DNA of 17,128 nucleotides from assembly GCA_021790615.1 (NCBI GenBank), contig JAJYGW010000233.1:1-17128 (forward strand), read 5' to 3'. This DNA is from Actinomycetes bacterium. Its GTDB lineage: Bacteria; Actinomycetota; Acidimicrobiia; Acidimicrobiales; JAKAOS01. Below the pieces are notes generated by a model that was not told the DNA's origin, did no database searches, and was given only the letters and a program-made list of their open reading frames with translations. This document shows positions 1 through 6,338 of the stretch, piece by piece. Made by a program: the position numbers and the translations under genes. How positions within the stretch are numbered: position 1 is the stretch's first letter; each line of letters begins with the position of its first letter.

Positions 1-496
1 CCCCGACGAGGTTGCAGGGCGGCACCGGGCGATCGCCTGCACGCCCGAGGGATCCGAGCACCCCGGCGACGGCGATGTAGTCGATGTCGTGCCCCGCCTG
101 GTCGGAAAGAGGTCCCTCTTGGCCCCATCCGGTCATGCGGCCGTAGACGAGCCGGGAGTTGCGCTCGAGGCACACCTCGGGCCCGAGCCCCAGCCGTTCG
201 GTGACACCGGGTCGGAAGCCTTCGAGGAGCACATCCGCCATCCCGACGAGCTCGAGCACGAGCCCGACGCCGCCGCTGGACTTGAGGTCGACCCCGATCG
301 AACGCTTCCCCCGCTGCAGCACGTCCCAGGCTGGTCCACTCGGCTCTTCCTCCGCCACGCTGGAGCTGCGCTCCACGCGAACGACGTCGGCTCCGAGGTC
401 GGCCAGCACCATGGCGGCGAAAGGGCACGGCCCTATCCCGGCGAGCTCGACGACTTTCACTCCCGCGAGCGGGCCGGTACGAGATGTTGACGGCAT
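1..496 (-). CDS. Alpha-methylacyl-CoA racemase / family III CoA-transferase, N-terminal part (cut by window edge)
   Basis: The first 165 residues are present and the frame is still open at base 1. The N-terminus ([32 protein letters not shown], broken by the edge only later) is the family III (CaiB/BaiF) CoA-binding start. Residues 119-140 contain [12 protein letters not shown] followed by AGHDIDYIA. The GHDI(D/N)Y motif, with its histidine at about residue 136, followed by GVLGSLGR and a PPCNLVG-type stretch, is typical of AMACR/Mcr rather than generic CoA-transferases. In that family the histidine is a catalytic base for epimerising 2-methylacyl-CoA esters in branched-chain fatty acid or sterol side-chain breakdown. 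The ATG at 496-494 is chosen because GAGGAG lies 9 bases upstream. The gene is divergent from the galactokinase. The C-terminal half, with the other catalytic residues, is outside the window, so a CoA-transferase role remains possible. Confidence 0.88.
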   Translation of the reverse strand, partial: MPSTSRTGPLAGVKVVELAGIGPCPFAAMVLADLGADVVRVERSSSVAEEEPSGPAWDVLQRGKRSIGVDLKSSGGVGLVLELVGMADVLLEGFRPGVTERLGLGPEVCLERNSRLVYGRMTGWGQEGPLSDQAGHDIDYIAVAGVLGSLGRAGDRPVPPCNLVG

Positions 497-505
497 GGGC
501 GCATG

Positions 506-511
506 CTCCTC
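506..511 (-). promoter_or_regulatory. Ribosome binding site of the racemase gene
   Basis: The minus strand reads GAGGAG here, 9 bases before the ATG at 496. It supports that ATG over the out-of-frame ATG 7 bases upstream. Confidence 0.55.
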
Positions 512-563
512 GCTCGCGATGGCGACGCGCAACCGCGGTCGTCCCGACGCTGCCCGCACGTGC

Positions 564-569
564 GACAAT
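564..569 (+). promoter_or_regulatory. Possible extended -10 element for the galactokinase gene
   Basis: GACAAT preceded by TGC lies in the 115-bp divergent gap, about 42 bases before the galactokinase ATG. No convincing -35 box is visible at the right distance. The gap should also hold the promoter of the divergent racemase gene, which I cannot place. Confidence 0.25.
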
Positions 570-611
570 CGCCCTCGTGCAGCCGTCAGAGCTTCTTGTC
601 AGATCATTGCC

Positions 612-1715
612 ATGAGTGACGAGGAGCGCGGCTGGTCAGATCCGGTGGTCGCGTTCGCACCGGGGCGGGTGAACCTGATCGGCGAGCACACGGACTACAC
701 CGGCGGCTACGCGATGCCCATCGCGATCCAGCTCGGGACTCGGGTGACGTACACGACCGACCGTACGTCACCGATCGTCGAGCTGAGCTCGTCCTGGGAG
801 AGCGCGCCGGCCTCGGTGCCTCTCTCGATCCCTGAGGACAGTGCTCAGATCGAGGCGTTGCTGCCGGAGTGGTCACGCTATGTCGCCGGCGTCGTGGCGG
901 CGCTCCGCCCGCCTGCCGGCGGCAAGGGCGAGATCGTCTCGGACCTGCCCATCGGCGCCGGCCTGTCCTCGAGTGCCTCCCTCGAGCTCGCCCTTGCACT
1001 GGCGCTCGGATTCCGGGGTGATCCCGTCGGGCTCGCCCTTTTCGGCCAACGGGCCGAGCATCTGGCGAGCGGGGTCGCGACCGGCCTCCTCGACCAGCTC
1101 GCGATCGCGTGCGGCACCGATGGCCACGCCATGCTCCTCGACTGCCACAGCAATGAGATCGACCAGGTGCCGCTCGCTCGGGAGATCGATCTCGTCGTCG
1201 TCCACTGCGGCGTGCCGCGCACGGTCGTCGGGAGCGGCTACTCCGAGCGGCTGGAGCAGTGCCGGGCCGCCGAACGCGAGATCGGCCCGCTCCGCGTCGC
1301 TACCTCCGAGGACGTCGAGCAGATCCAGGATCCTCTGCTCCGACGCCGGGCGCGGCACGTCGTGAGCGAGAACGCACGGGTCCTCGAGTTCGCCGGTGCT
1401 CTTCGGCAGGAAGACATGAGACAGGCCGGGCTCCTCATGAACGAGAGCCATCGGAGCCTCTCGGTGGACTACGAGGTGTCGCTGCCAGAGCTCGACGCGC
1501 TCGTCCGGTGGCTCCAGGGCGCTCCCGGCGTGCTCGGTGCTCGGATGACCGGGGCGGGCTTCGGCGGCTGTGCCGTCGCCATGACGCGACCGGGAGCTCT
1601 GACCGGCATGCTCGACCACCGCCGGCACTGGGTGGTCCGAGCGGCCGACGGTGCTCGTCTCGTCACTCGAGACCGAGCAGCTCCCTCCGTTTGCGGTCGA
1701 ACTCGTCGTCGGTGA
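612..1715 (+). CDS. galK: Galactokinase-like GHMP kinase
   Basis: A 367-residue GHMP-family small-molecule kinase. Residues 17-32 carry the galactokinase signature PGRVNLIGEHTDYTGG; residues 111-124 carry the ATP-binding DLPIGAGLSSSAS loop; GLLDQLA (about 158-164) holds the likely catalytic aspartate; residues 309-320 carry GARMTGAGFGGC. Galactokinases phosphorylate galactose at C1 in the Leloir pathway. The reading frame is open far upstream, but that part is antisense to the racemase, and the MSDEERGW start fits the family N-terminus; no clear ribosome binding site is present. The protein is slightly short and ends in an Arg-rich tail (CGRTRRR) where the gene overlaps the 3' end of the opposing PH-domain gene by 53 bases. 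No galT or galE is nearby, so another sugar substrate is possible. Confidence 0.8.
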   Translation: MSDEERGWSDPVVAFAPGRVNLIGEHTDYTGGYAMPIAIQLGTRVTYTTDRTSPIVELSSSWESAPASVPLSIPEDSAQIEALLPEWSRYVAGVVAALRPPAGGKGEIVSDLPIGAGLSSSASLELALALALGFRGDPVGLALFGQRAEHLASGVATGLLDQLAIACGTDGHAMLLDCHSNEIDQVPLAREIDLVVVHCGVPRTVVGSGYSERLEQCRAAEREIGPLRVATSEDVEQIQDPLLRRRARHVVSENARVLEFAGALRQEDMRQAGLLMNESHRSLSVDYEVSLPELDALVRWLQGAPGVLGARMTGAGFGGCAVAMTRPGALTGMLDHRRHWVVRAADGARLVTRDRAAPSVCGRTRRR

Positions 1716-2451
1716 TCACCCCGAGCTCGTGCATCCGCTCGAGGTCTCGTAGGCGGTCGCCGAGCTGACCACCGGGCGCCGACATGGGAGCCGTACCCGG
1801 AGCTCGCGCGGGCGAAGCCACCGGACTGACCTCGGCAGTGTGAGGAGCGGCCGGATCAACAGAAGAAGTTGGCGGCGGACGGCGCGGCGGAGGAGGAGGT
1901 TGCTCGTAGCGAGCCGGGGGTGGCGGCGTCTCGGGTGGCGCGCGACGCGCCTCGGCGGCTCTCCGGTATGACTCGCGATCCCCGCTCATGAGCCGGTTGA
2001 TCAACGACTGCATCTCGGCCGGATGCCGGATGTCGGGGAACGGCTCCTGCCCACTCGCTCCGGCCGACTCGATGGTGAGGCTCCCGGCCCCGACGAGGCG
2101 CTCCAGCAAGGTCTGGTGATAGGTCACGTCCTGGACCCGCTCGAGCGGGATCTCGCGTCCCGTCCGACGCACGACGCCCCAGCGGTAGATGACGCGGTTC
2201 GTGGTGATGACGAGCAGTCGGGACCGCCACGTCACGACCTTGGCGGCGAGCCAGCAGAACGTGATCACGGCCACGATCGCAAACACGTAGAGCGCCCAGA
2301 CGGGCGCTGACACCCAGTACACGAGGATCGCCACGCAAGCGGCAACGACAACGATCGTGACGGAGATCGGCCGCGCGAGGACCGACCAGTTCGGGAACGA
2401 TTCGACGACGACCTCCTCGCCCGGGGCAAGGAGCTTGTGGGGGAAGCTCAC
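1663..2451 (-). CDS. Membrane protein with bacterial PH domain and C-terminal SHOCT domain
   Basis: A 262-residue protein. Residues about 28-48 and 51-70 form two hydrophobic membrane segments. Residues about 75-155 form a bacterial PH (bPH2/YdbT-like) domain with the typical RLLVITTNRVIYRWGVVRR and IPLERVQDVTYHQTLLERLVGAGSLTIES pattern. A proline-rich linker covers 171-228, and residues 229-261 form a SHOCT module (LRDLERMHELGVITDDEFDRKRRELL, split over the LG-VIT turn). These families are widespread membrane or oligomerisation modules with no fixed biochemical role. Start is GTG at 2451, with AGGAG 5 bases upstream. It is the last gene of a same-strand run after the Ddl-like gene (40-base gap) and overlaps the galactokinase 3' end convergently. 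Confidence 0.85.
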   Translation of the reverse strand: MSFPHKLLAPGEEVVVESFPNWSVLARPISVTIVVVAACVAILVYWVSAPVWALYVFAIVAVITFCWLAAKVVTWRSRLLVITTNRVIYRWGVVRRTGREIPLERVQDVTYHQTLLERLVGAGSLTIESAGASGQEPFPDIRHPAEMQSLINRLMSGDRESYRRAAEARRAPPETPPPPARYEQPPPPPRRPPPTSSVDPAAPHTAEVSPVASPARAPGTAPMSAPGGQLGDRLRDLERMHELGVITDDEFDRKRRELLGLE

Positions 2452-2456
2452 AGCGA

Positions 2457-2461
2457 CTCCT
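2457..2461 (-). promoter_or_regulatory. Ribosome binding site for the PH-SHOCT gene (supports GTG start)
   Basis: The minus strand reads AGGAG here, 5 bases before the GTG at 2451. No ATG with a comparable site is present nearby. Confidence 0.55.
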
Positions 2462-2477
2462 GTGATGCTCTGCCTTC

Positions 2478-2493
2478 AGGGCCTGGCGGCCCT
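2478..2493. other. Small perfect hairpin at the Ddl-like / PH-SHOCT junction
   Basis: AGGGCC, a TGGC loop, then GGCCCT form a perfect 6-bp stem that overlaps the TAG stop codon of the Ddl-like gene. No T-run follows on the minus strand, so it is at best a weak attenuator or mRNA-processing site between the two genes. Confidence 0.3.
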
Positions 2494-3715
2494 ATGCGAG
2501 CTTTCCCCCGATGGAGCCGGCGCCGCGCAGCACGGACCCGTCCGCACCCGACGTCGAGTACGCCACCGAGGGGCGGGCGATGGCTTCGCTGAGCAGCTCG
2601 AGGAGCAGCGCGGGGAACGGCATGGGCGGGTCTATCCAGAGGTGTCGCCCGAGAGAGCCCGGGATCGTGTTGATCTCGTTCACGTAGAGCGCCTCGCCGT
2701 CGGAGAGGAAGTCGATCCGGGCGATGCCCCGAACGCTGCACAGGTTCGCCACTTCGGGTGCGACCGTGCGGATCTGGCGCTCGAGCTCGGGCTGGATGCG
2801 AGCAGGCAGTTCGCGCGGAGCCGTCGACATCCCCTCGCTTCCCACGTACTTGTCCGAGTAGCCGAGGATCTCGCCGCCCGCCCCTGAGCGCAGCGGCTTC
2901 TCCACCGCGGACAGCTGCACTTCCGGCCACATGCGAACCGCAACCTGCAGGTCGAACAGCTCCGGCTGATACGGCTCGAGCACCGCACCGCGCTTCAGGT
3001 GCGAGTTCGCCTTGAGGCGTGCCCGTGCCGAGTCGTAGTTCGACACGACCTCGATGCCGATGGACGACCCTCCGAAGCGCGGCTTCACGATGTAAGGCCC
3101 CGGGAAGCTCGGTGGTGGCGAGCCGTCGTAGAGCGGGACCCGCGGCAGCATCTGCAGGAATGCAGAGGCCACGAGGGCCGAGAAGGCCAGCTTGTCCATG
3201 CCGATGAGCGCCCCGGCGAGCGTGGGCCCGCTGTAGGGGATCCCGCACAGGTCGAGCACTCCTTGCAGCGTCCCGTCCTCGCCCGGACCTCCGTGGCAAC
3301 AGATGAGTGTGGCGTCGATTTCGAGATGCTCGTCCTTCGCCCCGAACCGTCCCCCTCGCCTCGCGACGAAACCTCCCCCGGCGCCGACGCTGAGCCGCAG
3401 CGGCGTCGAGCTCGCCGGCACCCCGTCCGCGTACTCGGCCGCCTCGAGGCCGTTCGGCACCTCGAACCACTCACCTGTCTTCGACCAGTAGAGCGAGTGG
3501 ATCTCACCGATGTTCGGCGCGCCCCGCAAGCCGCGGGCAGCCTGCAGCCCGGTCAGGATGGACACGTCATGTTCGGGTGATGGCCCTCCGAAGATCACGC
3601 CGACGCGCGCGGGTGCCCCGCCGGCTCGAAGGCCGATCGCGCCGCTGATCCCGAGTGCCCCCCGGTCGTCGAACGAAAGGCCACGAATTTTCGGTGGCTT
3701 CATGGCGGCGCTCAC
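2492..3715 (-). CDS. D-alanine-D-alanine ligase-like ATP-grasp enzyme (divergent subfamily)
   Basis: A 407-residue ATP-grasp ligase. Residues 38-54 (VGVIFGGPSPEHDVSIL) match the Ddl N-terminus, including the glutamate before the VS pair. Residues 140-152 (CHGGPGEDGTLQG), 159-163 (IPYSG), 208-221 (PYIVKPRFGGSSIGI) and 332-350 (ARIDF...YVNEINTIPG) follow Ddl order. Ddl enzymes join two D-alanines for peptidoglycan. Departures from canonical Ddl are GGSS instead of EGSS, FDLQVAV where GREFTV is usual, NTIPGSLGRHLW at the active-site end, an extra N-terminal stretch of about 35 residues and a Gly/Ser-rich tail after about 385. Start may be GTG 3715 or ATG 3703; neither has a strong ribosome site. 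It follows the Mur-like ligase by 90 bases, suggesting a shared pathway. Substrate pair is uncertain. Confidence 0.85.
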   Translation of the reverse strand: MSAAMKPPKIRGLSFDDRGALGISGAIGLRAGGAPARVGVIFGGPSPEHDVSILTGLQAARGLRGAPNIGEIHSLYWSKTGEWFEVPNGLEAAEYADGVPASSTPLRLSVGAGGGFVARRGGRFGAKDEHLEIDATLICCHGGPGEDGTLQGVLDLCGIPYSGPTLAGALIGMDKLAFSALVASAFLQMLPRVPLYDGSPPPSFPGPYIVKPRFGGSSIGIEVVSNYDSARARLKANSHLKRGAVLEPYQPELFDLQVAVRMWPEVQLSAVEKPLRSGAGGEILGYSDKYVGSEGMSTAPRELPARIQPELERQIRTVAPEVANLCSVRGIARIDFLSDGEALYVNEINTIPGSLGRHLWIDPPMPFPALLLELLSEAIARPSVAYSTSGADGSVLRGAGSIGGKLA

Positions 3716-3805
3716 TCTACTGCTCGTGCCGGCACCGTTGTGACTCCCGCCGGAGGCTGCGCCCCCGCCATCGCCAGGTTGGCGTGCCCACCAAGAGGGA
3801 ATCTG

Positions 3806-5368
3806 TCAAGGGAAATGGTCCGGGAGATCGTTCTCGTACAGCACGGCGTCGCCGGGACCGAGGTTGGCACGCACCCAGTCGAGGGCCTGATCGAGGCGGT
3901 CGACCGTCATGACCCTGCCGGGATCCTCCGCCGCCGCCGCCCCTTCCAGCAGTGAGGCACGGTTCGTGCGTGCGATGACGAGCACGTGGTCAGCCACCCG
4001 AGCGGCGGACTCACCGAGCGCGGCGTTCTCCTCGTGCTGGATCGGCCCGAGCTCCACTATGCCGGGAGTGACGACCACGCGGCGACCACCGGTCGACACG
4101 GTCGGCTCCGACTTGAGCCTCGACAGACCGATGAGAGCGCCGGTGGGGTTCGAATTGAAGGTGTCGTCGAACACCACGTAGCCGCCGTCGGCCACATAAC
4201 GCTGGAGGCGGTTCGCCGGGACGGGGAGGCTCACCAGCCTCGCGAGCACGTCCTCGGGCGGCACTCCGAGCTCGATCGCGACGGCGGCGGCACAGGCGAC
4301 GTTCGTGAGGGCCGTCGGCAGGTCGGACTGGGGCACCGACGCCGCTCCGACCCGGTGGCCGCCAACGCGCAGCTCGAGGCCTTCCTCCGACGCGAGCACC
4401 GACACGTCCGCCACCTCGTTCGAGCCCGACGCCTCGACGACCTTCTTGCCGGCGCCGCGCAACGTGGGCACCAGGCCGAGCAGCCGAGCGTCGTCCACGT
4501 TGAGCACGACCACTGACGCCGTCTCGCAGATCTCCGCCTTGGCCGCGAGGGTGCGGTCGAGAGACTTGAACCTCTCGAGGTGCGCCGGCCCGATCGCGGT
4601 GATCACGGAGATCTCCGGACGCACCCAGGAGCACATGGCGGCGATCTCGCCGGGCCCGTAGGTTCCCATCTCGGCCACGAAGACCTCGGTGGCCGGTCCG
4701 AGGTGCTCGTTCACGGTGCGAGCGAGCCCCGCCCGGTTGTTGAAGCTCTTCGGGCTCGGGAGCGTCGTCAAGAAGGGGCTGACGAGATGAGCGATGTAGC
4801 CCTTCGTCGTGGTCTTGCCATACGAGCCGGTGACGGCTACCACTCGGGGCCGGACGCGCTCCAGACGCCCGCGGGCATCCCGGACGAACTTTCGAGCCAC
4901 CACGTCCTCGGCCGGTCGTGTCAGGACGAGGGCGACGTCGACAACCATCGGTACGGCGAGAGCCGTGAAGCCGGCGGCGATGAGCGCTCCCCGGTTGCCA
5001 CCCCCGATCCAGCCGGCACCGATCGCGACCACCTCGAGCAGGAGGGTGACCACCGCGAGCGTCGACAGCCGCCTCGTCCAGGCAAGACGCCCGGTCCTGC
5101 CGCGAAGCGGGAGCCGGAGCGGCGCGGCACCCGCCACTGCCGCCGGCAGCACGGCGACGGGTGGGACCGCGACGGCGACGGCCGCACCGGCGAGGCCGAG
5201 CAGAGCGAGACCGGCGTTGTCGGCAGCGCTGCGCCACCATCTCCAGGCGAAACGGGACGTCTCCCCCGCCAGGTAGTGCTCTCGTTGCGCCACGCGCAAC
5301 CAACGGAGCGATCCGGCGACCGTGCCTGCCACGGCGAGCAGGAGCGCGACTGCGTCGACAGCAGTCAT
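3806..5368 (-). CDS. Membrane-anchored MurF-like ligase lacking the Mur N-terminal domain
   Basis: A 520-residue protein. Residues 3-21, about 50-82, 102-122 and 128-150 are hydrophobic, giving four or five predicted membrane helices. A Mur ligase core follows: P-loop VTGSYGKTTTK (179-189), SFNNRAGL (208-215), VAEMGTYGPGEIAAM (231-245), AIGPAHLERF (258-267), AAKAEI (275-280), PTALTNVACAAAVAIELG (351-368) and DDTFNSNP (401-408). These match MurF, which adds D-Ala-D-Ala to UDP-MurNAc-tripeptide, but the UDP-substrate domain at the MurF N-terminus is missing and replaced by the membrane region. It ends in YENDLPDHFP where MurF normally has a KGS-type end. The ATG at 5368 overlaps the upstream stop codon (ATGA), so translation is probably coupled; the longer open frame upstream is antisense-like and rejected. 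The partner is probably the Ddl-like product downstream. Confidence 0.85.
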   Translation of the reverse strand: MTAVDAVALLLAVAGTVAGSLRWLRVAQREHYLAGETSRFAWRWWRSAADNAGLALLGLAGAAVAVAVPPVAVLPAAVAGAAPLRLPLRGRTGRLAWTRRLSTLAVVTLLLEVVAIGAGWIGGGNRGALIAAGFTALAVPMVVDVALVLTRPAEDVVARKFVRDARGRLERVRPRVVAVTGSYGKTTTKGYIAHLVSPFLTTLPSPKSFNNRAGLARTVNEHLGPATEVFVAEMGTYGPGEIAAMCSWVRPEISVITAIGPAHLERFKSLDRTLAAKAEICETASVVVLNVDDARLLGLVPTLRGAGKKVVEASGSNEVADVSVLASEEGLELRVGGHRVGAASVPQSDLPTALTNVACAAAVAIELGVPPEDVLARLVSLPVPANRLQRYVADGGYVVFDDTFNSNPTGALIGLSRLKSEPTVSTGGRRVVVTPGIVELGPIQHEENAALGESAARVADHVLVIARTNRASLLEGAAAAEDPGRVMTVDRLDQALDWVRANLGPGDAVLYENDLPDHFP

Positions 5369-6285
5369 CTGGCGACGACGAGCCGGTCCACCGCTGCCCG
5401 GAGATGGCCGGGTATCACGAGTGGCGTCATGTGCCCGACTCCGGGCACCACCTCGAGGCGTGGGCTCGTGGCGAAGGTGGAGGCGATGCGATCGGCCACG
5501 GCCGGCGGCGCCGCCGTGTCGAGCGCCCCCCAGACGAGCTCGACGGGGCACGAGACCGCTCTGATCGATGCGGTGTACTCCTCCTCACGCTCCTCGAATA
5601 TGGCTTTCACGAGCACCTCCCGCATCACTCCTGTCGCAGCCCGATAATCGGCCGAGCCGTACCGCTGCCGGTAGCGCTCGAGCCGCTCCTCGCCGATGAG
5701 GCCGCTTCGGGCCAGCTTCCGTGCGACGCGGTAGGTCAACGGCGACGCGCCCGGCCGCCGACGCCGGGCCGGCTCACCACGGCGGCCGCGAGCACCGCCG
5801 GTCGGAGCTGCTGGCACGGAGCTCTTGGAGAACAGCGGCGCGCCGGTGAGCACGAGACCCGCGACACGGTCAGGACGGGCCGCGGCGAGGTGGGTCGCGA
5901 CCCGGCCGCCGAACGAATGGCCGAGCAGCACGACGGTGCCACCGATCTCGTCGAGCAGCGGCTCGAGAGCCTTCGCGTACCTGGGCGTGCCCCAGGCCTC
6001 TTCGGGCGGCGGCGTGCCGCCGAAGCCCGGCAGGTCGATGGCGATCGCCGGCACCGGACCGTCCGGCAGCGCGAGGTCCGACGAGGAACGGCCGAGCAGC
6101 GACGACGTGTCGGGTGCCAGGACAGCGTGCGCGGGCACCGCCGTCGCTTCGCCCCCGAGGACGAGGGCGAAGTCCCGGTGGTCCCGAGCCCAACCGTGCA
6201 GGGCGATCACAGCCGGCGCGCCGGTCCCGTGAACTTGACCGAACAGCCGGCCGCCGTCGAACGACGTCAGCACGGCGAGCACCAT
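5365..6285 (-). CDS. Alpha/beta-fold hydrolase
   Basis: A 306-residue alpha/beta hydrolase. It shows the oxyanion-loop LHGWARDHRDF (residues about 29-39), the strand IAIDLPGFGGTPPP, the nucleophile elbow LLGHSFGGRVATHLA with Ser in GHSFGG, the acid strand VELVWGALDTAAPP with Asp in GALD, and the catalytic His in VPGVGHMTPL near the C-terminus. The triad is therefore complete. A low-complexity basic insert (GGARGRRGEPARRRRPG) sits before the cap region. Enzymes of this fold cleave esters, thioesters or amides, and the sequence does not tell which. It is the first gene of the run and is joined by a 4-base ATGA overlap to the membrane Mur-like ligase, so a role in trimming or releasing an acyl or peptidyl product of that pathway is an inference. 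ATG at 6285 is used; the ribosome site is weak. Confidence 0.85.
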   Translation of the reverse strand: MVLAVLTSFDGGRLFGQVHGTGAPAVIALHGWARDHRDFALVLGGEATAVPAHAVLAPDTSSLLGRSSSDLALPDGPVPAIAIDLPGFGGTPPPEEAWGTPRYAKALEPLLDEIGGTVVLLGHSFGGRVATHLAAARPDRVAGLVLTGAPLFSKSSVPAAPTGGARGRRGEPARRRRPGASPLTYRVARKLARSGLIGEERLERYRQRYGSADYRAATGVMREVLVKAIFEEREEEYTASIRAVSCPVELVWGALDTAAPPAVADRIASTFATSPRLEVVPGVGHMTPLVIPGHLRAAVDRLVVAR

Positions 6286-6326
6286 ACCGGGCGTCCGGTG
6301 CCGTCGACGCTGACACAGCCACCTTG

Positions 6327-6332
6327 TACCGT
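6327..6332 (+). promoter_or_regulatory. Candidate -10 element, leaderless start of the helicase gene
   Basis: TACCGT fits the actinobacterial TANNNT -10 pattern and ends 6 bases before the GTG at 6339, which places the transcription start at or next to that codon. No Shine-Dalgarno sequence is present. The divergent gap is only 53 bp. Confidence 0.35.
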
Positions 6333-6338
6333 CCAGGT

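Noticed and set aside
159..611. In-frame N-terminal extension of the galactokinase
   Set aside because: This part is antisense to the CoA racemase and the family N-terminus begins right after 612.
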